DNA of 64,000 nucleotides, from contig JBAXHD010000006.1 of the NCBI GenBank assembly GCA_037139095.1, positions 1 through 64,000 on the forward strand, given 5' to 3'. The position numbers and the translations under genes were made by a program. The stretch's first letter is position 1. Each line of letters starts with the position of its first letter. Positions 50,551 through 59,703 of this stretch are shown here, piece by piece. This DNA comes from WLMZ01 sp037139095 (GTDB lineage Bacteria > Actinomycetota > Acidimicrobiia > Acidimicrobiales > Ilumatobacteraceae). Under the pieces are notes generated by a model. It was not told the origin of the DNA, made no database searches, and worked only from the letters and a program-made list of their open reading frames with translations.

Positions 50551-52839
50551 GTGTCCCAATCATTTGCAGATCTTGGCGTCCCCGCGCGCCTCGTCGAAGC
50601 ACTCGCCGCTGATGGCATCACCGAACCGTTCCCGGTTCAGGCCATCACCCTCCCCGATGCCCTTGCCGGCAAAGACCTGTGTGGCCGTGCGCCAACCGGT
50701 TCTGGCAAGACCCTCGGTTTCGGAATTCCCATGATGGTGCGCATCGGCCAAGCCGCGCCGCACCGTCCAACCGGTCTCGTGCTGGTGCCAACCCGTGAGC
50801 TCGCCGAGCAAGTACAAAAGGTGTTCGTCACCCTTGGTCGCGCCCAGTGGCGTTTCGTGCAGGCCATCTACGGCGGCGCCTCGTTCGGCCCGCAGATTCA
50901 TTCGTTGCGCAAGGGCGCCTCGGTCGTTGTTGCAACACCGGGCCGTTTGCTCGACATCATCGAAAAGGGTTACTGCGATCTCAGCGCCGTCGAAGTGTGC
51001 GTCATCGACGAAGCCGACCGCATGGCCGACCTTGGCTTCATGCCCGACCTACGCAAGATTCTCGACATGACCCCGGCTACGCGCCAGACCATGTTGTGGT
51101 CAGCAACGCTCGACGGCGACGTGAAAGAAATCATTCAGGACTACATGAAAGATCCTGTGCGTCACGACCTGATGGACGATGTCGAGCAGGCACCTGTCGA
51201 TCACCGTTTCGTGGTCACCCGCCCATCCGAGCGCATCGACGCAGCAGTTGCCCTCATCGAAGAGCATGGGCCAACGGTTGTGTTCGTGAAGACCCGCTAC
51301 GGCGTCGACGATGTGAGCGAAGACCTCAACCGCGCTGGCGTGAAGGCCGGCGCATTGCACGGCGCACGCAGCCAGGCCGTGCGTCAGCGCACGCTCGACG
51401 ATTTCAAGCGCGGCAAGATTCAAGCGCTTGTGGCCACCGACGTTGCCGCCCGCGGTATTCACGTCGACAACGTGAGCCTCGTGTTGCATTACGACCTGCC
51501 CGACAACGACAAGGACTACACGCATCGTTCGGGTCGCACCGGTCGTGCGGGCAACGCAGGTGTGGTGATTGCATTCGTGCCACCAAGCCGTCAGCGCATC
51601 GCCCAGCGCATGAGCGACAACGTAGAAGCCGAGGTCACCTGGGAGCAGGGCGAGAAGCCCATCGAGCGCGTGCCTGCGGGCGAGCGCGAAACAGGTAACC
51701 GCGATCGTGGCGAGCGCGACCGCGGCGGCTACCAAGGCCGTGGCGATCGCAATGCCGATCGTGGCGCCTACAGCGACCGCACGAGCCGGGGCGGATACGT
51801 AGACCGTGCCGCAGCAAGCGACCGCGGCTACGGCGGCGAGCGTGATCGTGGCGAGCGCAGCGAACGTCCGGCCTACGGCGGCGACCGCGATCGCAGCGAC
51901 CGTAGTGATCGTGGCGAGCGCAGTGACCGTCCTGTGTACGGCGCAGCGCGCGCCGAGCGTCCGGCCTATGGCGGCGACCGCGATCGCAGCGACCGTGGCG
52001 AGCGCGGCGGCTACCAAGGCCGCGGTGACCGCGCCGACCGTAACGAGCGTCCCGCGTACGGCGCCGACCGTGGCGGCTATCAGGGTCGCGGAGGCAGCGG
52101 CGAGCGCGGTGGCTACCAAGGCCGCAACGATCGCAATGATGCAACACCCGCCCCACGCGACCGCAACGACTGGTCACCACGCCCACGACGTGACGACGCA
52201 CCAGCGGCACGCACCGAGCGCCCCGCATACGGCGCTTCACGCGGCGGCTACCAGGGTCGCAACGAGCGCACCGACGCTGCACCCGCCTCACGCGATCGCA
52301 ACGACTGGTCACCACGCCCACGTCGCGACGACGACCGCGGCAACGACCGCGGCCGCTTTAACCGCGACGATCGTCCACGGTTCAGCGCCGAGCGCGGCGA
52401 CAGCCGTCCGGGCGCCGACCGTCCTCGAAACTCAGCCGACCGCAGCGATCGTCCCGGCTTTGCCCGCGACGGACAACGTCCCCCTTACGGCCGCGACGGC
52501 GGCGGCGATCGTCCATGGCGTAACCGCGACGCCGCAGCCGGGGCCGACCGTCCTCGTTACTCAAGCGATCGCGGTGATCGTTCGGCTGCGCCACAGGGCG
52601 ATGCCCGCCCAAGCCGTCAGGGTTACGGCGCTGGCAAGCCCGGCGGGTTCGGTGGCAACTCAGGCGGCGGTTACCGCGGCGCCGGTGGCGCCGGTGGTGG
52701 CGGCGGCTACAAGGGTGGCGGCGCAGGTCGTTCAACCGGTGGCTTCAAGCCAGGCGGCGCACGCACCGGTGGGTTCAAGCCCGGCGGCTTCAAGCGCGGT
52801 CCGGCCACGGCCGACAAGCGCCGCCCACAGGGCGACTGA
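50551..52839 (+). CDS. DEAD-box RNA helicase with long Arg/Gly/Asp-rich tail
   Basis: The 762-aa protein starts at GTG 50551, with AAGGAG 7 bases upstream. The helicase core is complete: Q-motif region SFADLGVPARLVEALAADG, Walker A APTGSGKT (47-54), PTRELAEQV, TPGR, DEAD (153-156), SAT (184-186), then domain 2 with VATDVAARGIHVDNV and HRSGRTGRAG. From about residue 370 to the end, nearly 390 residues are low complexity, built of repeats such as GGYQGRGDR, ERPAYG and DRNDWSPRPRRDD, ending in GGYRGAGG and GGFKPGG. Such tails bind RNA and promote condensates. Bacterial DEAD-box proteins remodel rRNA and mRNA, often in the cold. Confidence 0.95.
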   Translation: MSQSFADLGVPARLVEALAADGITEPFPVQAITLPDALAGKDLCGRAPTGSGKTLGFGIPMMVRIGQAAPHRPTGLVLVPTRELAEQVQKVFVTLGRAQWRFVQAIYGGASFGPQIHSLRKGASVVVATPGRLLDIIEKGYCDLSAVEVCVIDEADRMADLGFMPDLRKILDMTPATRQTMLWSATLDGDVKEIIQDYMKDPVRHDLMDDVEQAPVDHRFVVTRPSERIDAAVALIEEHGPTVVFVKTRYGVDDVSEDLNRAGVKAGALHGARSQAVRQRTLDDFKRGKIQALVATDVAARGIHVDNVSLVLHYDLPDNDKDYTHRSGRTGRAGNAGVVIAFVPPSRQRIAQRMSDNVEAEVTWEQGEKPIERVPAGERETGNRDRGERDRGGYQGRGDRNADRGAYSDRTSRGGYVDRAAASDRGYGGERDRGERSERPAYGGDRDRSDRSDRGERSDRPVYGAARAERPAYGGDRDRSDRGERGGYQGRGDRADRNERPAYGADRGGYQGRGGSGERGGYQGRNDRNDATPAPRDRNDWSPRPRRDDAPAARTERPAYGASRGGYQGRNERTDAAPASRDRNDWSPRPRRDDDRGNDRGRFNRDDRPRFSAERGDSRPGADRPRNSADRSDRPGFARDGQRPPYGRDGGGDRPWRNRDAAAGADRPRYSSDRGDRSAAPQGDARPSRQGYGAGKPGGFGGNSGGGYRGAGGAGGGGGYKGGGAGRSTGGFKPGGARTGGFKPGGFKRGPATADKRRPQGD

Positions 52840-52866
52840 ATACAACGAAACAGTGCCGGGTTGGCT

Positions 52867-52895
52867 GGTCAGGGTCGAGTTACGAGACCCTGACC
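52867..52895. terminator. Perfect 10-bp hairpin overlapping the VWA gene stop
   Basis: GGTCAGGGTC (52867-52876) pairs exactly with GACCCTGACC (52886-52895) around a 9-base loop. The stop codon of the minus-strand VWA gene is inside the left arm and its last codons are in the loop and right arm. The DEAD-box gene ends at 52839, so the hairpin can serve both genes. Confidence 0.65.
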
Positions 52896-54086
52896 GCCGG
52901 CCCAGGTGCCGAGGTCGCGGCGATTGATGGCGGCGCCCAGTAAGTCTGGAAATGCATCGGGTGTGCACGCAAACGCCGGCACACCAAGCTCGGCGAGCGC
53001 ACTAGCTGCGCCCCGATCGAATGCCGGAGCACCCTCGTCGCTTAACGCGAGCAGCGCCACACACGTGACCCCACTGCGCGCCATTGCTGCGATGCGAGCC
53101 ACGAAATCGCCGCCTGGGGTGCCCTCGTGCAGATCGCTGACCACGATGAGCACCGTGTCGGCGGGTCTGGTGATGATCGATTGGCAATAGGCCATAGCGC
53201 GGTTGATATCGGTGCCGCCGCCCAACTGAATGCCGAACAACAAATCGATCGGATCGTTGAGATGGTCGGTGAGATCGACCACTGCGGTGTCGAACGAAAT
53301 GAGTCGGGTCTGCAGCGAGCGCACCGACGCCAACGCTGCGCCGAACACACTGGCGTAGACCACGCTGTCGCTCATTGACCCGCTCTGGTCGATAGCGATG
53401 ATGATCTCGCGCTGCACCGCCGACGCTCGACGCGAATAGCCAACGAGCTTGTCGGGGATGACCGTCTTCAGCGTGGGCTGGTAGTTGGCGAGGTTGGCAC
53501 GAATAGTGCGGTTCCAGTCGATGTCTCCGGGCAATGGCCGACGTGTGCGCGCCGAGCGAGCCAAGGCCCCGCGCACCGCCTGCGCAGTGGGCTGCGCAAG
53601 ACGATCGTGCAGTTGGGCGACAACCTTGCCCACCACCAAACGCGCCGTAGCTCGAGTGGTGTCGGGCAGCAGATGTTGCAACGCCAACAACGTTGACACA
53701 AGGTGAATATCGGGTTCGATGGCCTCGAGCAGTTCGGGCTCAAGCAGCATGCGCTGCAGATTGAGCCGCTCGATTGCATCGCGCTGCATCACTTGCACGA
53801 CGCCCGCGGGAAAGTAACGGCGAATATCGCCGAGCCATCGCGCCACGTTGGGCGCTGAGGCTGCAAGGCCGCCTGCGCGCTTTGATGACCGCCCGCGCGC
53901 GCCCGAGTTGTTGGGCGCGTCGTAGAGGGCACCGAGCGCAGCATCGATGGCTCGATCGTCGCCATCGAGTGAACCCGCCGAGCCATTGGACATCTCGGCG
54001 GCGTCAGAGGTATCGGCACCAAGCACCATGCGCCACCTACGCAAGCGCTCACCTTCGTGCACCCGGTATTCGTCGGCCGTTGTCAT
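52869..54086 (-). CDS. VWA-domain protein of the MoxR/VWA operon (YehP-like)
   Basis: The 405-aa protein has a helical N-terminal part (1-220) followed by a von Willebrand A domain. The metal-ion-dependent adhesion site is AIDQSGSMSDS (DxSxS: D233, S235, S237), with GGGTDINRAM supplying the Thr and VVSDLHEG the later Asp. It is the last gene of the operon and overlaps the DUF5682 gene by ATGA. VWA proteins paired with MoxR ATPases act as chaperone or chelatase partners. I recall similar neighbours in the uncharacterised E. coli yehLMPQ locus. Confidence 0.85.
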   Translation of the reverse strand: MTTADEYRVHEGERLRRWRMVLGADTSDAAEMSNGSAGSLDGDDRAIDAALGALYDAPNNSGARGRSSKRAGGLAASAPNVARWLGDIRRYFPAGVVQVMQRDAIERLNLQRMLLEPELLEAIEPDIHLVSTLLALQHLLPDTTRATARLVVGKVVAQLHDRLAQPTAQAVRGALARSARTRRPLPGDIDWNRTIRANLANYQPTLKTVIPDKLVGYSRRASAVQREIIIAIDQSGSMSDSVVYASVFGAALASVRSLQTRLISFDTAVVDLTDHLNDPIDLLFGIQLGGGTDINRAMAYCQSIITRPADTVLIVVSDLHEGTPGGDFVARIAAMARSGVTCVALLALSDEGAPAFDRGAASALAELGVPAFACTPDAFPDLLGAAINRRDLGTWAGGQGLVTRP

Positions 54087-56365
54087 CGTGGCGCCCCAAG
54101 CAGTTGAGTAACTGTGTGGATGCCTGCAGCGACGCGCTCGGCCGACAAGCTGAATGCCGCAAGCCCAGCCGCAGGCGCGTTGCCGTTGCGCACGCGGTCG
54201 CCAATCTGGCGGCGCTCGGCCAGTTCGAAGGTGCCGAAGGTTCGCCGCAGCAACGGCAGCGTCTCGACGAATGCATCAGAGTCGAGCGTGGCAAGCCAAC
54301 GATCGAGCAGGGCGAGCAAATCGGCATCGTGCATCAGCACCACGCCCGAACCACCAAGGAAGCCTTCGATGAACGATGCGCCATCGGCGGGCGCAGTGCC
54401 ACGGGACAAAGCACGCGAGACGCGTGCCTCGACGAGATCAGCCGGCAAGTGCCCGGCATCGGCGAGCAGACGTGTGGCCCGACCTTGTAGCGAACCATGA
54501 ACACGATCTCGTTCGACCAGATCGCCAAGCGCGCCATGAAACGAACCAAGCAGCTCGCCACCGCCCAGCAATGACAGCGCCGACTGAGTTTCATTGATCT
54601 GCGCACCAATCACGTTGGCGGTGTCGTCGTTGAGGTTGGCGCACGCCAGCACAAGCCCGGCAGCGATGCGCGCCACCACACCGTGCAACACCGACTGAAG
54701 CAGTTGGGCATCGGTGCCGCGAACATCGCCATAGCGAATGGTGCGCGCTAGCGCTGGGAGTGCAGACATCAGGTGCGAGACGTCGAGATCGAGAGCAGCG
54801 CGATCGGCAATGAGCGCCACGATGCCCGGCAGCGCCGATGCAAGATGAGCGAGCAGGCACACCTCGACTGCGTGGGTGAGCTCACCTAACGACAAGGCAC
54901 CACTGGCCTGCTGGGCGAGCGCTGCTGCTGCGGCGGCTTCGATGGTGGTGCCCAACGCCGACGCCTCGATGAGCCTCACCTCGAGTTCGGGTTCCCACAA
55001 CAGCTGCCATGTCTCGCGAAATGTGCCCACGCTGCGCCGACCATCGACCTCGCGACCCCACGGAACACGCAGCACGGTGAGGCGATGCAACAGTTGCGAA
55101 CGCGAGAGATCGAGCGGCTTACGCAGATCGAGCTCGAGAGTTTGCATCGAGGCATCGGGCTTGAGTCGCAACCGCTTTTGCTCGGCCGCAAGATTGCGAG
55201 CCAACGGAACCATCGGCGTATGTGCCGGCACCCGCCCGATGAGCGCACCCACAATGAGTTCGTTATTGAGCAGAGTCATCGGCGCATCGGTGCCATCGCC
55301 CAGCACGGCGCGGGCAGCATCGTTGACCTCGACGAGACCAGCAAGCGGCCGACCGCGCAGGGCCGCTAGCGAGGTGGCGAGACGCGTTGCCTCGAGCACA
55401 TCGGCCGCCGATGCGCCATAGTCGGCAGCGCGCAGCACGTGCGCTGCTTGGGCGAACCAGCGCGCAATGGTGTGCTCGCCAGGATGGGTGAACAGGTGGT
55501 GATACCAACCGGGCGACGAAACGCCAGCGCCGTAACCGCTGGCCGACGCAAGGCGACGATGGGTCCATGGCACCCAGGTGATGGACACTTTGGTCTTGGG
55601 CATACCGCGCAGTTGGGCGGCATCGACCCGGGCCTGCTTGGGCTGCTGGGCACGCTCGAGTGCAGGAACATGCCACGCACCACACACCACAGCAACACGC
55701 ACGTAGCCGTCGGAGAGCGCCGTGCGAATACCCGTACGCATCTGCGCTTCGCGGCAACGCTCGATGCGCTGGGTGGGCACAAGGTCGGGGTCATAGGCCT
55801 GACGAAGCACGGCCATTGCCTCGGCGACGGCCTCGAAGATAGAACCACCCTCACGATGCTCGACCACGTCTTCCCACCAACGCTCGGGATCGTCGTAGCC
55901 AGCGGCGAGCGCGAGCTCGGCAAGCGGATCGGCCGGGCGCTGATCGAGGTCTTCGAGCGATGTCTGCACCTCGGCCGGCCACGGTGCCAGCACATTGGCG
56001 AGCGCGAGATCGATGAACCGAACGGGCACATCGGCGTCGGTGGCCCAACGCAGCGCTACCCACTCGGGGCTAAACGATGCATAGGGGTGAAACAACGCCC
56101 GGTCGGGTTGGCCGATGGCGTATCCAAGCATGGTGACCGGCGGGTGCATATCGGGGTCGGCAGCCAACGCTGCGATGGCGTCGGCTTCGCGCGGACCCTC
56201 GATGAGCACAATGTCGGGAGGGTTATCGCGCAGTGCGCGTTTGATGGCCAGCGCAGACCCGGGCCCGTGATGACGAATGCCGTAGAGGCGTACCTCGGGG
56301 CCGTGAGCGCTGATGCTCGCGGCGGCGTGGGCGTTAGCGCCGGGCGAGAGAGTCGAGATACTCAC
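54083..56365 (-). CDS. DUF5682 family protein (YehM-like)
   Basis: The 760-aa protein starts at GTG 56365, overlapping the end of the AAA+ gene by 32 bases. The N-terminal half reads VRLYGIRHHGPGSALAIKRAL, DIVLIEGPREAD, VRFIDLALAN, VAVVCGAWHVPAL. Its pattern of short hydrophobic strands, RHHGPGS and an ExP motif is typical of DUF5682. The C-terminal half (about 440-760) is alpha-helical and repeat-like. No catalytic function is established. The length is close to what I recall for E. coli YehM. It is coupled on both sides, so it is likely a stable component of the AAA+/VWA complex. Confidence 0.8.
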   Translation of the reverse strand: MSISTLSPGANAHAAASISAHGPEVRLYGIRHHGPGSALAIKRALRDNPPDIVLIEGPREADAIAALAADPDMHPPVTMLGYAIGQPDRALFHPYASFSPEWVALRWATDADVPVRFIDLALANVLAPWPAEVQTSLEDLDQRPADPLAELALAAGYDDPERWWEDVVEHREGGSIFEAVAEAMAVLRQAYDPDLVPTQRIERCREAQMRTGIRTALSDGYVRVAVVCGAWHVPALERAQQPKQARVDAAQLRGMPKTKVSITWVPWTHRRLASASGYGAGVSSPGWYHHLFTHPGEHTIARWFAQAAHVLRAADYGASAADVLEATRLATSLAALRGRPLAGLVEVNDAARAVLGDGTDAPMTLLNNELIVGALIGRVPAHTPMVPLARNLAAEQKRLRLKPDASMQTLELDLRKPLDLSRSQLLHRLTVLRVPWGREVDGRRSVGTFRETWQLLWEPELEVRLIEASALGTTIEAAAAAALAQQASGALSLGELTHAVEVCLLAHLASALPGIVALIADRAALDLDVSHLMSALPALARTIRYGDVRGTDAQLLQSVLHGVVARIAAGLVLACANLNDDTANVIGAQINETQSALSLLGGGELLGSFHGALGDLVERDRVHGSLQGRATRLLADAGHLPADLVEARVSRALSRGTAPADGASFIEGFLGGSGVVLMHDADLLALLDRWLATLDSDAFVETLPLLRRTFGTFELAERRQIGDRVRNGNAPAAGLAAFSLSAERVAAGIHTVTQLLGAPR

Positions 56366-57383
56366 GCCACACCACCGTGTCGTGCACGGGATCTTTCACC
56401 ACGGTGGACTCGATGCCACCCAGTAACGCATCGAAGCTGAGCGTGCCGTCGCCAAGATGTGCCGCCATCGCAATGCCCTGCACCATTACCGAGATGGCCT
56501 CGGCGGTGCTCATCGTGCCCGACGGCGTCTTGAACTTGATTCGACCATCTTCGCTTTGGCCAGAGCGCAGCTCGCGAAACACGGTGACAACTCGCCGAAT
56601 CTCTTCGGCCGAGGTGGTGACCGAAGGCAGCGAGAGCATGCCGGCCATGGCCGACACGCGCTGGGTGACGATGAGCACTTCTTCTTCGACCGTGGCTGGC
56701 GACGGCAGCACCACGGTGTTGAAGCGGCGGCGAAGCGCACTGGACAGTTCGTTGACGCCGCGGTCGCGGTTGTTGGCGGTGGCGATGAGGTTGAACCCCG
56801 ACAAGGCTTGCATCTCGCCGCCGAGCTCTGGGATGGGAAGCACCTTTTCGCTGAGCACCGTGATGAGCGCGTCTTGCACATCGCTCGGCATGCGCGTGAG
56901 TTCTTCGATGCGCACGATAGAGCCCTGCTCCATGGCTCGATATACCGGCGACGGAACCAGCGCTGCGGGGCTGGGGCCTTCGGCAAGAAGACGGGCATAG
57001 TTCCATCCGTAGCGAACTGCTTCTTCGGCGGTTCCGGCGGTGCCCTGCACCAACAGCGTGGAGTTGCCGCTGATGGCCGCAGCGAGATGCTCGCTGACCC
57101 AGGTCTTGGCCGTGCCGGGCAGGCCCAGCAGCAATAGGGCGCGATCGGTGGCGAGGGTTGCAACCGACACCTCGATGAGGCGCCGAGGCCCCACGTATTT
57201 GGGAGTGATCACCGAACCATCGGCGAGCGTGCCACCCATGAGATACGTAACCACCGACCATGGCGACAGCAACCAATGCGGGGGTTTGGGGCGGGTGTCA
57301 TTGGCGGCGAGCGCGGCGAGTTCGAGTGCGAATTCGGTCTCGGCGTGCGGCCGAAGAACGGTGGCGGCGTCGGGCTGAGTCAC
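56334..57383 (-). CDS. MoxR-type AAA+ ATPase (YehL-like)
   Basis: The 349-aa protein starts at GTG 57383, overlapping the DUF5691 stop (GTGA). Walker A is LLGLPGTAKTWVSEHL (85-100), the Walker B equivalent is SIVRIEELTRMP, sensor 1 is NLIATANNRDRGVNE and the arginine finger region is SSALRRRFN. MoxR ATPases remodel or metallate partner proteins, usually together with a VWA protein; here that partner is two genes downstream. The central place in a five-gene coupled operon argues that it drives a multi-protein machine. Confidence 0.9.
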   Translation of the reverse strand: MTQPDAATVLRPHAETEFALELAALAANDTRPKPPHWLLSPWSVVTYLMGGTLADGSVITPKYVGPRRLIEVSVATLATDRALLLLGLPGTAKTWVSEHLAAAISGNSTLLVQGTAGTAEEAVRYGWNYARLLAEGPSPAALVPSPVYRAMEQGSIVRIEELTRMPSDVQDALITVLSEKVLPIPELGGEMQALSGFNLIATANNRDRGVNELSSALRRRFNTVVLPSPATVEEEVLIVTQRVSAMAGMLSLPSVTTSAEEIRRVVTVFRELRSGQSEDGRIKFKTPSGTMSTAEAISVMVQGIAMAAHLGDGTLSFDALLGGIESTVVKDPVHDTVVWREYLDSLARR

Positions 57384-58234
57384 GGCGCCAACCGTACACG
57401 CGTTCTGGCGTCGGCCGCCAAGGAACCGTCGCCCGCATCAGTCGCACCGTCTGCCGTTACGGCGGGTTGCAACGCGGCAACCATTTCTCGACGCACCCGC
57501 GCCAGTCCCAACAGATCGACCCGAGTGCGTTCGGTGACGGGATTGAATGCGGCCCGATTGAGTTCGAGCATGAGTGCCGCCAACCATTCGGGATGCAGCG
57601 ACGCCACGGCGATTCGCAACTGAGGGGCCGCAGCCCACGTGGCTTGACGCTCGGCGAATGCGCCAGAAATGGCGGTAACCACTGCCCCGCTATCGAGCGG
57701 CGGCTGAGGTGGCAAGAACGGCGCCGTCTTGGCAGGCAACGGTTTCGGCGCAGCTGCAATCGCAAGCTCTGGCATTGCTTGCGCGAGCCACGCAGCACGG
57801 GGGCCAATGACGGCGCGTATTGCGTGATCGAAGGCTGGGTTGCGGCGACCGCGCAGCAACAGTCTGGGAATCAAAGAATGTGGAACTCTCAGCCCGGCGT
57901 GCAAACACAATGCGATCCATTCGGGCAACAATGCTTCGTGCTGGCCGCCCAGCATGAGCACGAGCAGCTCGGCCGCTGCGGCGCTGCACACGGGCCGAGG
58001 GTCGAGCGGTGCAGGGGCTGCCAACATAGGCGCCTCGTGAGGCTGCACGCCGGCACGGCGCGCCGTGGTGACTGCTGCGGCGCGATTGAGTAACTCGATG
58101 GCTTGGTCGGGGGCGACGACCACAGACTCCCAACCCGGCGAAGCAGGTGCCAGCGGGCGACGATCGGTGCCAAGCAGCGCGGCGTTGAGCAACGTGGCCC
58201 ACTCGGCAGCGGCTGATGCTGCGAGGTCATTCAT
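57380..58234 (-). CDS. DUF5691 family protein
   Basis: The 284-aa protein starts at ATG 58234, overlapping the stop of the SWIM gene (ATGA); the longer frame upstream is antisense noise. It is Ala/Leu-rich and largely alpha-helical: EWATLLNAALLGTDRRPL at the start, PEWIALCLHAGLRVPHSLIPRLLLRGRRN in the middle and HPEWLAALMLELNRAAFNPVTERTRVD near the end. The TLLNAALLGTDR opening and the operon context match DUF5691, which I know mainly as a companion of SWIM, MoxR, DUF5682 and VWA genes. No enzymatic motif is visible; an adaptor or scaffold role is inference. Confidence 0.75.
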   Translation of the reverse strand: MNDLAASAAAEWATLLNAALLGTDRRPLAPASPGWESVVVAPDQAIELLNRAAAVTTARRAGVQPHEAPMLAAPAPLDPRPVCSAAAAELLVLMLGGQHEALLPEWIALCLHAGLRVPHSLIPRLLLRGRRNPAFDHAIRAVIGPRAAWLAQAMPELAIAAAPKPLPAKTAPFLPPQPPLDSGAVVTAISGAFAERQATWAAAPQLRIAVASLHPEWLAALMLELNRAAFNPVTERTRVDLLGLARVRREMVAALQPAVTADGATDAGDGSLAADARTRVRLAP

Positions 58235-59658
58235 AGCTGGCTCAACATGTTGTCGGCCCACATCGTGAGCGGCAGGAACCCGTCGGCGCTCCACTCGCCA
58301 ACAATGCCGATTGGCAGGCCACCGGAGGCACACACGAGTTCGGCCGTGGCAGCAAAGCCAGCGGCCAGAGGCACCGAGCCGGTGGGGTCTACCAGCGCCC
58401 AGCGCCCGTTACCCAGCGGGGCTGGGACAGCGTGAATGCTCATGGGATAACGCTCGAGCCACGGCTCTTGAGCCAGTGCCCAACCGCACGCACTGAGCGC
58501 ATCGGCGATGCTGCACGACTGTGGTGCAACAGTGGATGGTGCGGGCTCGACATGTTCGCGACCCACGATGGCGCGTAATGCGATGCCGCCCGGATACCAA
58601 TGCAGATCTGCCTGCAAGACGGTGCCCACGTTGTATTCGATGGTGGCTTCGGCACCGAACACGCCAAAGGACAGCAACATTGCCCAGGTGATGTTGCCGC
58701 TGGGATCGGAGGCATCAGAGGCACACAGCCACGTGCGTTGCACAGTGATGCGATCTTCGCGAGTGCGGCTGACGCCAGCCACGGTCCACCATGCAGTAGT
58801 GGGCACACCGGCGAGCACCTCGTCTTTTGCCGATGCGAGGCCAGTAGCAACATGGACACCATCGGCAAGATCTGCAGGTAACGACGATGTGTGTTGGGCC
58901 CCAACCGCAAGCACATGCATCAGCGCCAGCTCTTCGAGCACGTCTTCGTGCCACTGCGGATGCTGGCCCACCTTGGCCGCCACCCGCTTGACACGCCCAG
59001 CGAGCGAGCCGCATTGGGCATCGACCAAACGCGCCGCAAGGAGATCCCAGTTTGAGATGTCGGCCAGCTCTGGCGCAGCGAGCCCGGCACGAATGCGGTC
59101 GGCCAGCCAACGATCGAGCTCTTGCAGCCCTGCTCGCATGCGTTCGGCGCGATCGTGCTGACGCTTGGAGCGAGCAGGATCGGGCAGTTGCATACCGGTA
59201 AGCGATGCAGATGCTCCGCGGTCGGCAGCCCCCACCGCCATCGAGGCGGAGTCGACACCATCATCGGCAGCCGTAACGCTGGCAAGCTCGGGCGTGGCCG
59301 CATCGGTAGCTTGCGACCGGCTGCCCCGACGCAGCATGAACTGCTGAGCAAAGGGCAGACGCGGGGCGTGCATAACACCGTTGTTGGCGTGCAACAACAA
59401 CAGCCCAAGTGCGTGCTTGCACGGAAGCTTGCGGCTGGGGCATGTGCACCGGTAGGCGGGGCCTGCAATGTCGTCAGAGAGATCGATGGCCACCGCATAG
59501 GGCTCGGCTGCCGCAGCAATGTAATTACCCCAAACGGCCTGATCGTCGCACCCAGCAAATGACCACGATGCCGGTGTGGCCAGCGCAAGCGCAGCGGCGC
59601 CAACTGCGCTGTCGGGAGCGAGCGACAACACTTGCTCGGGGGTGGGCTGAACCGTCAT
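58231..59658 (-). CDS. SWIM zinc-finger protein (YehQ-like)
   Basis: The 475-aa protein carries an N-terminal SWIM zinc finger CTCPSRKLPCKH (C71, C73, C80, H82; CxCxnCxH) followed by a helical and Ala-rich linker and a region with RVKRVAAKVGQHPQWHEDVLEEL. SWIM fingers bind nucleic acid or protein. It is the first gene of the operon (SWIM, DUF5691, MoxR, DUF5682, VWA), with the promoter expected in the 45-bp gap 59659-59703 or upstream of the amine oxidase genes. I recall a SWIM protein in the same role beside yehL, yehM and yehP in E. coli. Confidence 0.85.
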   Translation of the reverse strand: MTVQPTPEQVLSLAPDSAVGAAALALATPASWSFAGCDDQAVWGNYIAAAAEPYAVAIDLSDDIAGPAYRCTCPSRKLPCKHALGLLLLHANNGVMHAPRLPFAQQFMLRRGSRSQATDAATPELASVTAADDGVDSASMAVGAADRGASASLTGMQLPDPARSKRQHDRAERMRAGLQELDRWLADRIRAGLAAPELADISNWDLLAARLVDAQCGSLAGRVKRVAAKVGQHPQWHEDVLEELALMHVLAVGAQHTSSLPADLADGVHVATGLASAKDEVLAGVPTTAWWTVAGVSRTREDRITVQRTWLCASDASDPSGNITWAMLLSFGVFGAEATIEYNVGTVLQADLHWYPGGIALRAIVGREHVEPAPSTVAPQSCSIADALSACGWALAQEPWLERYPMSIHAVPAPLGNGRWALVDPTGSVPLAAGFAATAELVCASGGLPIGIVGEWSADGFLPLTMWADNMLSQL

Positions 59659-59703
59659 TGCGTCACACGGTACTCAAGGGGTGCGCGACCCTTTCAGCGA
59701 AGC

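Noticed and set aside
51100..52119. Minus-strand open frame of 339 codons opposite the DEAD-box gene
   Set aside because: It is an Ala/Val/Thr artefact of the Arg/Gly/Asp codons of the helicase and its tail; the plus strand carries a complete helicase core.
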